A stretch of DNA of 39,698 nucleotides from Calditrichaceae bacterium (GTDB lineage Bacteria; Calditrichota; Calditrichia; RBG-13-44-9; J075): NCBI GenBank assembly GCA_013360445.1, contig JABWBP010000080.1, positions 1 to 39,698 on the forward strand, written 5' to 3'. A program made the position numbers and the translations under genes. Shown here one piece after another: positions 22,099 through 30,680 of this stretch (positions are counted from its first letter, which is position 1; the number at the start of each line of letters is the position of its first letter). Under the pieces are notes generated by a model, which was not told the DNA's origin, did not search any database, and worked only from the letters and a program-made list of their open reading frames with translations.

Positions 22099-24162
22099 AT
22101 GTGCACTGTTAAATTTTTGAATAAGAGGAAGAGGATGGCGCTATCCTGGCTGATCCTGTTCAGCATGACCGGCTTCGCGCAGGTCACCACTACCCAGAAC
22201 CTGCCCATCCTGGCCGGAATCAACGACAGCACCATATCAGTGACGGTGGATCCGGCAATCCCCCCCGGCGACCTCGCCAAAATTTTCGACGGAAACCCCT
22301 TTAGCCAGGCGAGTATTGCCAGCCCCACCGTGACCATCACCCTGGGGTTTGAAAATCCCCCGAAATTCAGCGAAAGCAAGGTATTCTTTCTCAACCAGGG
22401 GCATTGGACCCTGGAGACCGCCAATTCTCTCGACGATCTCAATAACCAGACCGGTTCCTACCAGCTTCTGGTGAACAATCGCCCCCACCCGTTTTTGGCC
22501 TGGGATTCCGCAGCATTTGTTCCGCAAAACCCGGCCTACGTGCGCTTAAGCGCGGTAAACAGTTGGGCGGGAAACATGATGGTGGGCGAGTGGGCGCTGG
22601 AAAGCTCCCTGACCATCGTTTCGCTGTATATCACGCCCCATCCGCCCCGCCTCCTGCCGGGCACCAATCTGAAAGTTCGGGTGAAAATGCTGGATGAGAA
22701 CAACCGCCTCCATCCGTATAATTTGAACGATCCCTTTATCTGGACTTCCAGTAATCCCGGGGTGGCCACAGCCGCGGGAGATTACATTCATGGAGCCGGC
22801 CTGGGCAGCGCAACGGTGACGGTGCAAACCGAAACTCTTCCGCTATCCGGATCCGCCCCGGTGGAGGTGGTGCAGGATTTTGAATCCTCCAATGCTCCCT
22901 CCAAAACCGTCAAAGTGGCCCTGGTGCTGCAAAACCCGGTCACCGGCAACGGCCAGCGGCTGCACCAGCGCTTCAACTGGATCAACCCCATGTTCCTGGT
23001 CTCCCAACTGAAAGAGGAATTCTACACCGCCAGCGACGGGGTAATCAATTTTACCATGGTGGATACCCTCGACGATCCCTTCCTGTTCACCCGCTATTAT
23101 GGCGAATTCATTACTTTAGACTCATTAGTGGCCTATTACAGCCAGCCGGGCTGGCCCAAGCTGGTCAATGCGTTGAACGCCGGGCAGCTTCAGTTCGATT
23201 ATAACGCGCTGATCGATTTCTACGACCTCTGCACCCGGCGCGACAACGGGGAGATCGACGAAGTGTGGGTATATGCCCATCCCTACGCGTCGATGTACGA
23301 ATCCCGGCTGGCGGGGCAGAATGCTTTCTGGTGGAACTCCCCGCCCCTGACCAACACGAGCTGCATCAAGCTTCTTTCCATCATGGGGTTCAACTACGAG
23401 CGCGGCGTTCCCGAGGCCATGGAGAGCATGGGCCACCGGGCGGAGAGCGCCTTGTGGGCGGCGTTCGGGCGCTGGAACGTGCACCACCCGGACCCCAACG
23501 CCTGGGAAATCTATACCACCATCGATAAGGAAATTCCCGGCAAGGGGCAGGTGGGCAACATTCATTACCCGGTAAACGGGCTTTCGGATTACGATTTCAG
23601 CAATACCCGCTACGTGATCACTTACGCGGACAACTGGAAACGCTACCCCTACCTGCTGGATCAAACCCGCACGGTGAATTGTTTGGAATGGAATTGCAGT
23701 CACCTGGGATACATGCGCTGGTGGTACAGCCACCTGCCGCGCTTTACCGGGGTCAGCGACAGCACCCTCAACAACTGGTGGATGTATTTCATTGATTACG
23801 AGGCGGCGGTGGATTCCGCGCTGGCCCACGCCGGAATCGTGGGTATTCCCCAGCCGCTGGAAGGGAGACCGCTTCCCCGGGCGTTTCTGCTGGAGCAAAA
23901 TTATCCCAATCCCTTCAATCCCGCCACCACCATCCGGTTTTCCCTGCCGCAGGCGGGCCTGGTGAAACTGAAGATTTTCGACGTATTGGGGCGGGAAGTG
24001 AAAACGCTGCTGAACGAGCGCATCAATTCGGGGGAATATTCCCTGGAATTCGACGCCTCCGGGCTGGCCAGCGGGATCTATTTTTACCGCCTCTCAGTTA
24101 CTCCCCCTTTTAAGGGGGGCAGGGTGGGTGTGCAAACCCGCAAGATGGTGGTAATGAAGTGA
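22099..24162 (+). CDS. Large secreted protein: discoidin-like, Big-like, paralogous domain, T9SS sorting domain
   Basis: 687 residues; ATG at 22099 has AAGGAG upstream, and the signal peptide ends 'MTGFAQ'. Residues about 30-170 resemble an F5/8-type (discoidin) domain ('LAKIFDGNPFSQASIASPTV', 'VRLSAVNSW'). About 175-262 is a bacterial Ig-like (Big_2) domain ('FIWTSSNPGVATAAGDYIHG'). About 270-575 is the domain shared with the preceding lipoprotein ('FDYNALIDFYDLCTRRD', 'IDEVWVYAHPYASMYESRL', 'NCLEWNCSHLGY' with C528 and C533, 'LNNWWMYFIDYE'). The sorting domain starts 'YPNPFNPATTIRFSL'. Near its end, 'SVTPPFKGGRVGVQ' is translated from a CCCCCTTTTAAGGGGGG repeat inserted in frame. The function of the shared domain is unknown. 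Confidence 0.8.
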   Translation: MCTVKFLNKRKRMALSWLILFSMTGFAQVTTTQNLPILAGINDSTISVTVDPAIPPGDLAKIFDGNPFSQASIASPTVTITLGFENPPKFSESKVFFLNQGHWTLETANSLDDLNNQTGSYQLLVNNRPHPFLAWDSAAFVPQNPAYVRLSAVNSWAGNMMVGEWALESSLTIVSLYITPHPPRLLPGTNLKVRVKMLDENNRLHPYNLNDPFIWTSSNPGVATAAGDYIHGAGLGSATVTVQTETLPLSGSAPVEVVQDFESSNAPSKTVKVALVLQNPVTGNGQRLHQRFNWINPMFLVSQLKEEFYTASDGVINFTMVDTLDDPFLFTRYYGEFITLDSLVAYYSQPGWPKLVNALNAGQLQFDYNALIDFYDLCTRRDNGEIDEVWVYAHPYASMYESRLAGQNAFWWNSPPLTNTSCIKLLSIMGFNYERGVPEAMESMGHRAESALWAAFGRWNVHHPDPNAWEIYTTIDKEIPGKGQVGNIHYPVNGLSDYDFSNTRYVITYADNWKRYPYLLDQTRTVNCLEWNCSHLGYMRWWYSHLPRFTGVSDSTLNNWWMYFIDYEAAVDSALAHAGIVGIPQPLEGRPLPRAFLLEQNYPNPFNPATTIRFSLPQAGLVKLKIFDVLGREVKTLLNERINSGEYSLEFDASGLASGIYFYRLSVTPPFKGGRVGVQTRKMVVMK
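24099..24130 (+). repeat. CCCCCTTTTAAGGGGGG repeat inside a coding sequence
   Basis: This copy of the palindrome found at 648-1012, with its typical flank GCAGGGTGGG, sits within the sorting domain of the preceding gene. It is read in frame as 'TPPFKGGRVG', adding about ten residues between the usual 'GIYFYRLS' and 'QTRKMVVMK' parts. Confidence 0.8.
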
Positions 24163-24240
24163 GTCCCAAAATCTAAATTTTGGGTTTGACTGATAGCATT
24201 GGATAGTAGAATCGGGAAGGGTCAATATTTGCGTTTTTCG

Positions 24241-24379
24241 CGGAGTGCAATCCCGGGTAAGCCGCATTCCCGTTAACCTTAGGGATTTTTAACCGCAAAG
24301 ACGCTAAGACGCAAAGAAAACAGTGCTGATTTTTGTGAAGATCAGGAGGAATTTCAGGGTAAGCCGGGATTGCACTCCG
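24241..24379. repeat. 139-bp element with 16-bp perfect inverted ends
   Basis: CGGAGTGCAATCCCGG (24241-24256) and CCGGGATTGCACTCCG (24364-24379) are perfect inverted copies. The centre holds half of an AACCGCAAAGACGC-type repeat (about 24289-24320), related to the one at 39586-39684. It separates two convergent genes and may have been split by that inner repeat. Confidence 0.75.
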
Positions 24380-24386
24380 TCATTTC

Positions 24387-25616
24387 TCATCTCAACAGGA
24401 TCATTTTCCGCGCCGCAGAAAATCGCCCCGCCTCTAACCGCGCAAAGTAAACGCCGGAACTCGCCGGCCAGCCGGATGCGTTGAGACCGTTCCATTTCAC
24501 CGCGTATTCCCCGGGAAGCTGCCTTTCATTGACCAGGGTGATAATTTCCCTGCCTGTCATATCGTAAACCGCCAGTTTGACCGGGGCGGCCGTGGGAAGA
24601 TGATATTCGATAGTGGTAGTGGGATTGAAAGGATTGGGATAGTTTTGGTAAAGCCGAAAGGCTGCCAGCGGCCCCGTTTTGCGGCCATCCGGCGGTATGG
24701 CGGTGATGTAATTGCTATACCAGTTGGTGCGCCCGGAACCGAGTCCGCATTCGCCGAACTGCTTGCGAACCCTGCCGGAAGGCAGATCTGTTAATATCTC
24801 GTCATAGGTTTCGAAGTAACCGGATTCATTATCCAAAAGATTGATTCCATGCTTCCACTGTACATATCCGAATGCCCCGGCACGGAATATAACTTTAATC
24901 GAGTAAATACTGTCGCCGGCCGCCAAATCGCCGTTGCTGCCATCGTCTTTCATTTCCAGGGAGTCTATCAACGGATCGCCGGGGGGGAGTGCCCATACCC
25001 AGGCTAACGTCGGGGTGGTCATCATTGCCCCGCTGGCGAGGTGCACTGCATCGATGCTGGTAACCTGGTTTCCGGAGCCGGGCGGGAAGGTAATCGGCCC
25101 GCTGTTGGCAAGGAAGCGAAAAGCGGGGCGCATGTCCACCTCAAAAATGACCGGCGTATCTACGTAAAACCGGGGATCGACAAATGTTTCATCATCGAAA
25201 AATCTAACCGGAATAACGATATCGGGAATGCCGTTCCCATTCAAATCCGGCTCGCTGCCGGTCGCCCAAAAGGTGCGGTTATTTCCGTCTTCCCAGAGAT
25301 CTCCGATCGCAGCGCTGGAATACATGTACTTGTATAACATGGTATCGACTGCCGGAACCAGATTCATAAATACCGTGGCGGTGTAAATGAAATCGTTGTC
25401 GGCATCAAACATTTCATCGTCTGTGCCCCAGCCGTTAAAGGCGCCGCGCACGTAAACGCGGTCGGTGGGCGCGGAGGGATTAAAATTCGCTACTATAATC
25501 TGCACCTCCATATCGCAGGCGAAATGCACTTCGTACTGAATCTGGGCAGGCGAGGGTTGGGATAAGAACAGAAAAATAAGCGCCGGGGCGATGGTAAATA
25601 CAAATTGGGGCTTCAT
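24387..25616 (-). CDS. Secreted CBM-like protein with T9SS type A sorting domain
   Basis: 409 residues. The ATG at 25616 has AGGAGG upstream, and the signal peptide (about 1-24) ends 'PSPAQ'. Residues about 30-130 have 'DRVYVRGAFNGWGTDDEMFD' and 'TMLYKYMYSSAAIGDLWEDG', the pattern of starch-binding modules of CBM20/CBM48 type. A second similar beta domain follows ('VIFEVDMRPAFRF...SIDAVHLASG...SLEMKDDGSNGDLAAGDSIY'). The sorting domain starts 'YPNPFNPTTTIEYHL' and ends 'ARKMILLR'. No catalytic domain is visible, so it is probably a surface polysaccharide-binding protein. A polysaccharide-degrading context is consistent with the glycosidase gene at 33680, though that gene is not adjacent. Confidence 0.82.
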   Translation of the reverse strand: MKPQFVFTIAPALIFLFLSQPSPAQIQYEVHFACDMEVQIIVANFNPSAPTDRVYVRGAFNGWGTDDEMFDADNDFIYTATVFMNLVPAVDTMLYKYMYSSAAIGDLWEDGNNRTFWATGSEPDLNGNGIPDIVIPVRFFDDETFVDPRFYVDTPVIFEVDMRPAFRFLANSGPITFPPGSGNQVTSIDAVHLASGAMMTTPTLAWVWALPPGDPLIDSLEMKDDGSNGDLAAGDSIYSIKVIFRAGAFGYVQWKHGINLLDNESGYFETYDEILTDLPSGRVRKQFGECGLGSGRTNWYSNYITAIPPDGRKTGPLAAFRLYQNYPNPFNPTTTIEYHLPTAAPVKLAVYDMTGREIITLVNERQLPGEYAVKWNGLNASGWPASSGVYFARLEAGRFSAARKMILLR

Positions 25617-25635
25617 TGTTCTTTCCTCCTGCTAT

Positions 25636-25720
25636 GGTGTTCAAGTGTTATGGTGTTTTAGTGTTTTAGTAACACTACCGAAACACTTGAACACCATAAC
25701 ACAAGAACACTAAAACACCC
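25636..25720. repeat. Fold-back repeat of GTGTTTTAG words
   Basis: GGTGTTCAAGTGTT (25636-25649) and AACACTTGAACACC (25682-25695) are perfect inverted copies. Outer arms of GTGTTTTAGTG / CACTAAAACAC extend the fold. It fills the gap between two genes and ends at the stop codon of the upstream one. Confidence 0.8.
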
Positions 25721-27810
25721 TACTTCAACGCCTTCAACGCTCTTTCGGTTGCCATCAAGAGCGCCTCCGCGCCTACCGGCTGGCCGGTCGCGTTCTTCAT
25801 CCACAAGTCCGGGATCACCCGCCCGTAGGTGGTCATGCGCTCGAATTCCGCGCCGAGGTCGCCGGATTGCTTCACCTGCTCCTCCACCTGGTGGGCGATC
25901 AGGTGGCCGATGGGATAATCGGGAAGGTAGAGGAAGGAGTGGATCATGTGCGAGTAAATCCCCAACAGTACCACGTCTTTCTGCTTGAACACCGGCGCGT
26001 AGTAGCGATTCCAGACCTCTTTGGCGATGGACAGGGCGGCTTCCTTCAACTGCCCGGGGGTTGCCCCGGGATGCTGGTACATCCAGCGCCACACTCCCAT
26101 GTCCACTAACGCCACCGCAGCGATCTCGCAGGTTGCCCAGTAGTCGTTCAGGGTCTTCATCGCTTCGCTTTTGGGGTCCGGTTTGGCAAGCTCTAACAGT
26201 TCCATATCTTTTGCCTGGAACACGAAGGCCATCGCCTCGGTAAAGGCGGTGTTGGGAACCCCGCGCAGGAAGAAATAATCCACGTCATAGAGCGAGAAGG
26301 TCTGCTCCACGTTGTGCCCCAACTCGTGAATGGCGATGTTGTAGCCCTTGTAATCCATGCCGCTTTTGCCCACCCGGGTGCGCAGGTGGGATTTGGCGGA
26401 GCGCATTCCCGCGCCCCAGGCGTGGCCGGAGCCTCGCGCCGGGTCCACCACGATGTGGTTTGACAGGTATTGAGCGCGTTCCGGCGAAAAGCCTAATTTC
26501 CGCAGAATCTCAGGCAGGTCTTTTTCGAACGCTTCGGCGGTGGGATATTTTTCGGCGACGATTTTATCCAACTCCGCCTCGCTGTAAGCGCCCCGGGGAC
26601 GGAAACCGTTGTACCAGATGTCGAATGGTTCCAGGGAACGCCCTAACCGTTTTTCGATCAGCTTCGCGACCTGGGGGAGCAGGGGAGAGGAGAGCAGCGC
26701 TTCGAACATCGCCTGCACCCGCGCTTCGGGGATTTCCCGGTCGATCTCGAAGCGCCGGGCGATGTGGGTCGGCGCGGTGGGCCAGTAGGGATCCGCCTGG
26801 CGCGCCGCCAGGAAGGTGTTCAGCAGCACCCGGTAGCGGGTATCCGGCTCCGGGGAGTTGCTGATATTCAGGTCCGCAGGAGCGGGTTGATCCGAATCCT
26901 GCGCCGCCGCCGGTTTCACTTCGTTCTTGAAGGGATTCCAGTCCACGTGAGGATTATCCACTGCCGCCGCGGGAATGGTCTGGGTGACGATCCGCTCCAT
27001 CACCTTCTGGATCATGCGCTGGCGGGCCAGCCCCTCTTTCCCGGCGCTGTACTGCGCCTTGATCTCGTCGCGCAGGTTCCAGTGGGAGAGCAGGCGCAGT
27101 TTGGGCGGGAAAAGCCGTTCGCCTTGGTCATTCAGCAAATGGTGCATCCAGATGTTGTATTCGGCGATGTACTGGTCCGCCTCCGCGGTCGCCCGGGCAA
27201 TGGCCAGGTTCACTTCCGCGGGAACCCGGCTGGCGAAGCGCTGCGCTAAGCGCGCCTCCGCCCACTGCCGGCGGGTCCAGGTTTCCCCGTCGGTCAGACG
27301 CTCCTGCAAGGTGGTGAGGGGGAAATTCAGCAGCACGACGAAGGCGAGCTTGTTTTCGAAGAAATCATCGGCCAGGTGGGCGGAGGGGTCGTACCCGGCA
27401 AAGATTTGATCGAAGGGCAGGATGGGGCCGAGGTCGAGGTCGGATTGCTTGCGCAACTCTAACATCATTTCATTCAGATGCCCTTCCAGGGCTTCGGAAA
27501 TGCTCTGGAAGCGCTCGAACATGGCGTCTAAGGTGGCCTGATCCCCGGCGAAATGGGTGCGCACGAAATCCTCGAACGCGGCGGCGTCGCCGTCGGATTC
27601 GCGCCACAGGCTGGCGACCTGCTGCATTCCCCGGAGCAGCCGCGGGCGCAGGTTTTCACCGTATTTGGCGAGCAGTTCGGTTTCTAATTTGGCCATAGAT
27701 TCTTCCAGACCGGGAAGCCGGGCCGTTTGGGCGCCAGCCCGGTCGAAGTTCGGGATGAAGAAAAATACCGCGTATAATAGCGCGATCAAATTAAGGTTGA
27801 GAAAATTCAT
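25720..27810 (-). CDS. Exported HExxH metallopeptidase (gluzincin type), unassigned family
   Basis: 696 residues. The N-terminal hydrophobic stretch (about 8-20) is probably a signal peptide; AAGGA lies seven bases before the ATG at 27810. The catalytic motif is 'YNIAIHELGHNVEQ' (H495, E496, H499), with 'FTEAMAFVFQ' giving a third zinc ligand at about E525 (HExxH-x25-E), the gluzincin pattern. The rest is helical, like M3 or M2 peptidases, but the N-terminal half has no familiar motif. A low-complexity stretch at about 295-315 ('KPAAAQDSDQPAPADL') splits two helical halves. The stop coincides with the end of a fold-back repeat. A peptidase of M3-like fold is likely; the substrate is unknown. 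Confidence 0.8.
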   Translation of the reverse strand: MNFLNLNLIALLYAVFFFIPNFDRAGAQTARLPGLEESMAKLETELLAKYGENLRPRLLRGMQQVASLWRESDGDAAAFEDFVRTHFAGDQATLDAMFERFQSISEALEGHLNEMMLELRKQSDLDLGPILPFDQIFAGYDPSAHLADDFFENKLAFVVLLNFPLTTLQERLTDGETWTRRQWAEARLAQRFASRVPAEVNLAIARATAEADQYIAEYNIWMHHLLNDQGERLFPPKLRLLSHWNLRDEIKAQYSAGKEGLARQRMIQKVMERIVTQTIPAAAVDNPHVDWNPFKNEVKPAAAQDSDQPAPADLNISNSPEPDTRYRVLLNTFLAARQADPYWPTAPTHIARRFEIDREIPEARVQAMFEALLSSPLLPQVAKLIEKRLGRSLEPFDIWYNGFRPRGAYSEAELDKIVAEKYPTAEAFEKDLPEILRKLGFSPERAQYLSNHIVVDPARGSGHAWGAGMRSAKSHLRTRVGKSGMDYKGYNIAIHELGHNVEQTFSLYDVDYFFLRGVPNTAFTEAMAFVFQAKDMELLELAKPDPKSEAMKTLNDYWATCEIAAVALVDMGVWRWMYQHPGATPGQLKEAALSIAKEVWNRYYAPVFKQKDVVLLGIYSHMIHSFLYLPDYPIGHLIAHQVEEQVKQSGDLGAEFERMTTYGRVIPDLWMKNATGQPVGAEALLMATERALKALK

Positions 27811-27862
27811 GGGGGAGTCCTTGGGGTTTTAGGTTATCACAGGATAAGGGGGGGAATTGGAA

Positions 27863-27950
27863 AGCGTGCAGTGTGAAACGTGAGGCGTGAAACGTGATTT
27901 CCTGCTCTATACCCCTTACCCCTCACGCATTACGATTCACACTGCACGCT
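27863..27950. repeat. Fold-back repeat with AGCGTGCAGTGTGAA ends
   Basis: AGCGTGCAGTGTGAA at 27863 and TTCACACTGCACGCT ending at 27950 are perfect inverted copies. GTGAGGCGTGAAACGTGA-type words fill the arms. It lies in the gap between two minus-strand genes. Confidence 0.8.
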
Positions 27951-27986
27951 CCGCCAATCGTCAAGCAGAAAAGCTGCCGCCATCGC

Positions 27987-28310
27987 CTACACCATGGCCC
28001 TGCGCAACTGGTTTTTCAGCTTTTTGATCCGTTTGCGTACCTCTTTCAGTTTTTTGCCGTCGTGGGCTTCCAGGGCGGCGGCGCGTTCCTGTTTCAGCGC
28101 CTTGATTTGCCCTTTCACCTGGGTCTTATCCAGTCCCACTACTTTGTGGTGTTCGTGCATGTCGATGTTCAGGGCCTGGCAGATGGCCGCCAGCAGGTGC
28201 TCTTTGTTCAACTGGGTATAGCCTTGCACCGCCTCGTGCTGAATTCCGGCGGCGATTTCCCGGAGTTGGGCCACGGTTTTGCCCTTCAGATCGTGGAAGG
28301 TGTATTCCAT
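27987..28310 (-). CDS. Small Rho_N-like protein with basic coiled-coil tail
   Basis: 107 residues; AGGAGG precedes the ATG at 28310, inside the end of the upstream gene. Residues about 6-50, 'HDLKGKTVAQLREIAAGI' and 'LNKEHLLAAICQALNI', resemble the Rho N-terminal (SAP-like) helix-extended-loop-helix. The rest, 'VKGQIKALKQERAAALEAHD' followed by 'LKEVRKRIKKLKNQLRRAM', is a strongly basic amphipathic helix likely to form a coiled coil or bind nucleic acid. A nucleic-acid-binding role is inferred, not shown. It is three bases downstream of the DinB-like gene, so the two form an operon. Confidence 0.75.
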   Translation of the reverse strand: MEYTFHDLKGKTVAQLREIAAGIQHEAVQGYTQLNKEHLLAAICQALNIDMHEHHKVVGLDKTQVKGQIKALKQERAAALEAHDGKKLKEVRKRIKKLKNQLRRAMV

Positions 28311-28313
28311 AAT

Positions 28314-28826
28314 TTATCCTCCTGTTTTTGTGATGTTAGCAGAGATGACGTGGGTGGCGTTCTCCCACTCTTTCAGCGGAGCCGGCCAGTTGCGATCTTG
28401 AGCGCGGCGCAGGTAAACCATCTGCGCCAGGTGGTAAAGATAGTGCTGGCTGATGTGCAGAATAACCTCTCCGAGGGCCTCGTGCTCCCCGGCATCGGGG
28501 GCCTGGCTGCGGCGGGCTAATTCGGAATCGTCCCGGCAATCTTTCAGGATGGTTTCGATTTGCCGCTGGACGATCTTCAAATTGTGCAGAATGTCTTCTG
28601 GTGTTCCACCTTTGGGGTCCACGGACTCCGGTTGATACCCCAATCGCCCTAAAAACCAGTTATCCACCCGGATCAAATGGCGCATGATTTCGCTGATGGA
28701 GCGCGATTCCGGGGCCGGTTTCCAGCGCAGGTGATCGTCGGGAATCTCATCCAGCACCCGGTAGAGCGGCGCAGCGCAGGCGCGGTAAATTCCCAAAATG
28801 TGTTGAGCGCGACTATTGCTTTTCAT
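28314..28826 (-). CDS. DinB-family protein
   Basis: 170 residues from the ATG at 28826; a longer frame starts 22 residues upstream but reads into AT-rich leader sequence. A four-helix bundle is predicted, with the DinB metal-site histidines: 'EIMRHLIRVDNWFLGRLG' (first His) and 'VILHISQHYLYHLAQMVYL' (later pair, HxxxH spacing). DinB/YfiT proteins are metal-dependent and often act as thiol S-transferases or mycothiol- or bacillithiol-linked enzymes; the substrate here is unknown. It is co-transcribed with the small Rho_N-like gene. Confidence 0.85.
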   Translation of the reverse strand: MKSNSRAQHILGIYRACAAPLYRVLDEIPDDHLRWKPAPESRSISEIMRHLIRVDNWFLGRLGYQPESVDPKGGTPEDILHNLKIVQRQIETILKDCRDDSELARRSQAPDAGEHEALGEVILHISQHYLYHLAQMVYLRRAQDRNWPAPLKEWENATHVISANITKTGG

Positions 28827-28909
28827 CGCATCGGAAATATAAAAAGTTCGAAATCGGTAACCAAGCGTCAGAAAAGAAACCCTGGAACTCAAAACTCAAA
28901 ACCCGAAAC

Positions 28910-30406
28910 TCACAACTCGATAAACTTCTGGTAATCCCGGTAGCGCTCCAGGATTTCCGCCACGTAATTGACCGGCTCCTCGCCGCGGCAGTATCCGAAC
29001 TGAACCACTTCATCCTGGAAGTATTTTTCATCCGCCTTTTTCAACAAAAACTCCGACACGTTGTCTTCCCAGCGATTGGGGTCCTTATTGAATTTTTGAG
29101 CCAGCCGCCGGGCGTCTTCCAGGTGTCCCGGTCCGGCATTGTAGGAGGCCAGGGCAAACTTGAGTCTTTCGGTAGAATCGGGAATAGCTCGCCAGTATTC
29201 CCAGAGCTTAGCCAGGTATTTCACCCCGCCGGCGAGGTTTTGCTGGGGATCGTGAGGGTTTTTGACCCCTACTTCTTTCGCTGTTACCGGCATTAACTGC
29301 ATTAAACCCTGCGCCCCGGCCCAGGATTTTGCCTGGGGATCGAACTGCGACTCCTGGTACACCTGCGAAGCGAGCAGGCGCCAGTCCCAATTCAATTGCC
29401 GGGCTTGATCTTTGATAAAATCATCATAAGGGGAAATTTTGTTCCCGCCCATGGAGAAGAATTCGCTTTTTACCCGCTGGCTGAAAAATCGTTTATTCAG
29501 GTAATATTTTTCATACAGGATGTTGTAAGTCGGCTCGGTTTTGATCTTTTTGAGCCAGCGGTTCACCGCTTCCCGCAGGTGGGGAGAATTCTTGCGCACT
29601 GCCCAGCCGATCCGTTGCGGCAGGCTGAGCGGGGTATGAATGTCGATATTGGAATAATATGCCACATTGATCAGCGCCAGGTTGTCATCCGCCACGGTAT
29701 ATTCGATCTCGCCCCGGGCTACCCGCCGGATCAATTCCTCGGTGGATACGTCCCCCGCCGCCTCGTTGATTTCGATATCGCCGCCGATCTCATCACATAA
29801 ATTCACTAAGCGCGCATAATAAGAGGAGCCTTTGCGCACGTACACTTTTTTCCCGATCAAATCCACCGGGTTGGTGATGATCATTTTTTCGATTTCGTGG
29901 CGCTTCAAATCCAGCCAGCGGTCCGGGAGCTGCTGCACCAGAACCTGGCGCACCAGGGTATGATAATCGGTAAAACTGACTTTTTCCATGCGCTTTTTGG
30001 TGATAGTCAAATTGTAGGCCACGATGTCGCACTTGCCCTGGTTGAGCAGGTTGAAGATTTCATCCAGGTTGCGGGCAATGACGATCTCCAATTCCAGCCC
30101 CAGGTCTTCGGCCAGCAGCTTGAGCAACTCGTACTCGAATCCCAACGGCTCTCCCTTGTATAAAAAATAACTGTTCGCATTATAACCGGTCAACGCGATC
30201 AGCCGCCCCCGTTTTTTGATCTCCGCCAGGTCGATATCCACCTGCGGCTCGTTGATTTCCAGGAAAACAGGCTGGCGGGAGGCGTCAAGGGATGCTTTCT
30301 CGGTGGTTAGCGAATCCCCGGGAGCGGTACGGGGCCGTTCCGTTTGCGTTTCACTGCAACCGCAGATCAATATGGCGATCAGGATAGATTTGAACCAATT
30401 TTTCAT
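28910..30406 (-). CDS. mltF: Membrane-bound lytic murein transglycosylase MltF
   Basis: 498 residues from the ATG at 30406, with GGAGGA eight bases upstream; an upstream in-frame ATG adds 35 non-signal residues. The lipobox 'ILICGC' makes it a lipoprotein (C17). Residues about 60-300 form a periplasmic amino-acid-binding-like domain ('GRLIALTGYNANSYFLYKGE', 'ARGEIEYTVADDNLALINV'). The SLT domain (about 325-480) has 'SQVYQESQFDPQAKSWAGAQ' with catalytic E352, 'GLMQLMPVTAKEVG' and 'LASYNAGPGHLEDARRLA'. MltF cuts the MurNAc-GlcNAc bond to 1,6-anhydro ends in peptidoglycan turnover, with the binding domain acting as a regulator. All key residues are present. Confidence 0.93.
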   Translation of the reverse strand: MKNWFKSILIAILICGCSETQTERPRTAPGDSLTTEKASLDASRQPVFLEINEPQVDIDLAEIKKRGRLIALTGYNANSYFLYKGEPLGFEYELLKLLAEDLGLELEIVIARNLDEIFNLLNQGKCDIVAYNLTITKKRMEKVSFTDYHTLVRQVLVQQLPDRWLDLKRHEIEKMIITNPVDLIGKKVYVRKGSSYYARLVNLCDEIGGDIEINEAAGDVSTEELIRRVARGEIEYTVADDNLALINVAYYSNIDIHTPLSLPQRIGWAVRKNSPHLREAVNRWLKKIKTEPTYNILYEKYYLNKRFFSQRVKSEFFSMGGNKISPYDDFIKDQARQLNWDWRLLASQVYQESQFDPQAKSWAGAQGLMQLMPVTAKEVGVKNPHDPQQNLAGGVKYLAKLWEYWRAIPDSTERLKFALASYNAGPGHLEDARRLAQKFNKDPNRWEDNVSEFLLKKADEKYFQDEVVQFGYCRGEEPVNYVAEILERYRDYQKFIEL

Positions 30407-30444
30407 TCTCAAATCCTCCATGTATTTTCGATGGTCTATTTTTG

Positions 30445-30493
30445 AAGCCCCAACGCGGATTGTTGCCCGTGAAACTGCCGCGGGGCTTTTTTT
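30445..30493 (+). terminator. Hairpin with T-run upstream of mltF
   Basis: AAGCCCC (30445-30451) pairs with GGGGCTT (30482-30488), with GCGG/CCGC inside, followed by T's on the plus strand. There is no plus-strand gene to terminate. On the minus strand it lies 39 bases upstream of the mltF start and could instead be a leader structure. Orientation and role are uncertain. Confidence 0.4.
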
Positions 30494-30680
30494 ACACTTC
30501 CGGGATGACAAATATATTGCGAGAGAACGCTGTTGAAGACTCCTCCCGAATCTAACCCACTTTCACGGATTACCGGAATCAAGATACCACATCATTTATT
30601 AATATCAAAGACGATGAAACTTTTTAGAGGTCCATGAGACGTAATTTCCCCACTGCTTACTGCCCACTGCCCGCCCTCGC

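Noticed and set aside
30445-30493. Riboswitch in the mltF leader
   Set aside because: Only a simple hairpin is visible; no known aptamer core, and the T-run is on the wrong strand for mltF.
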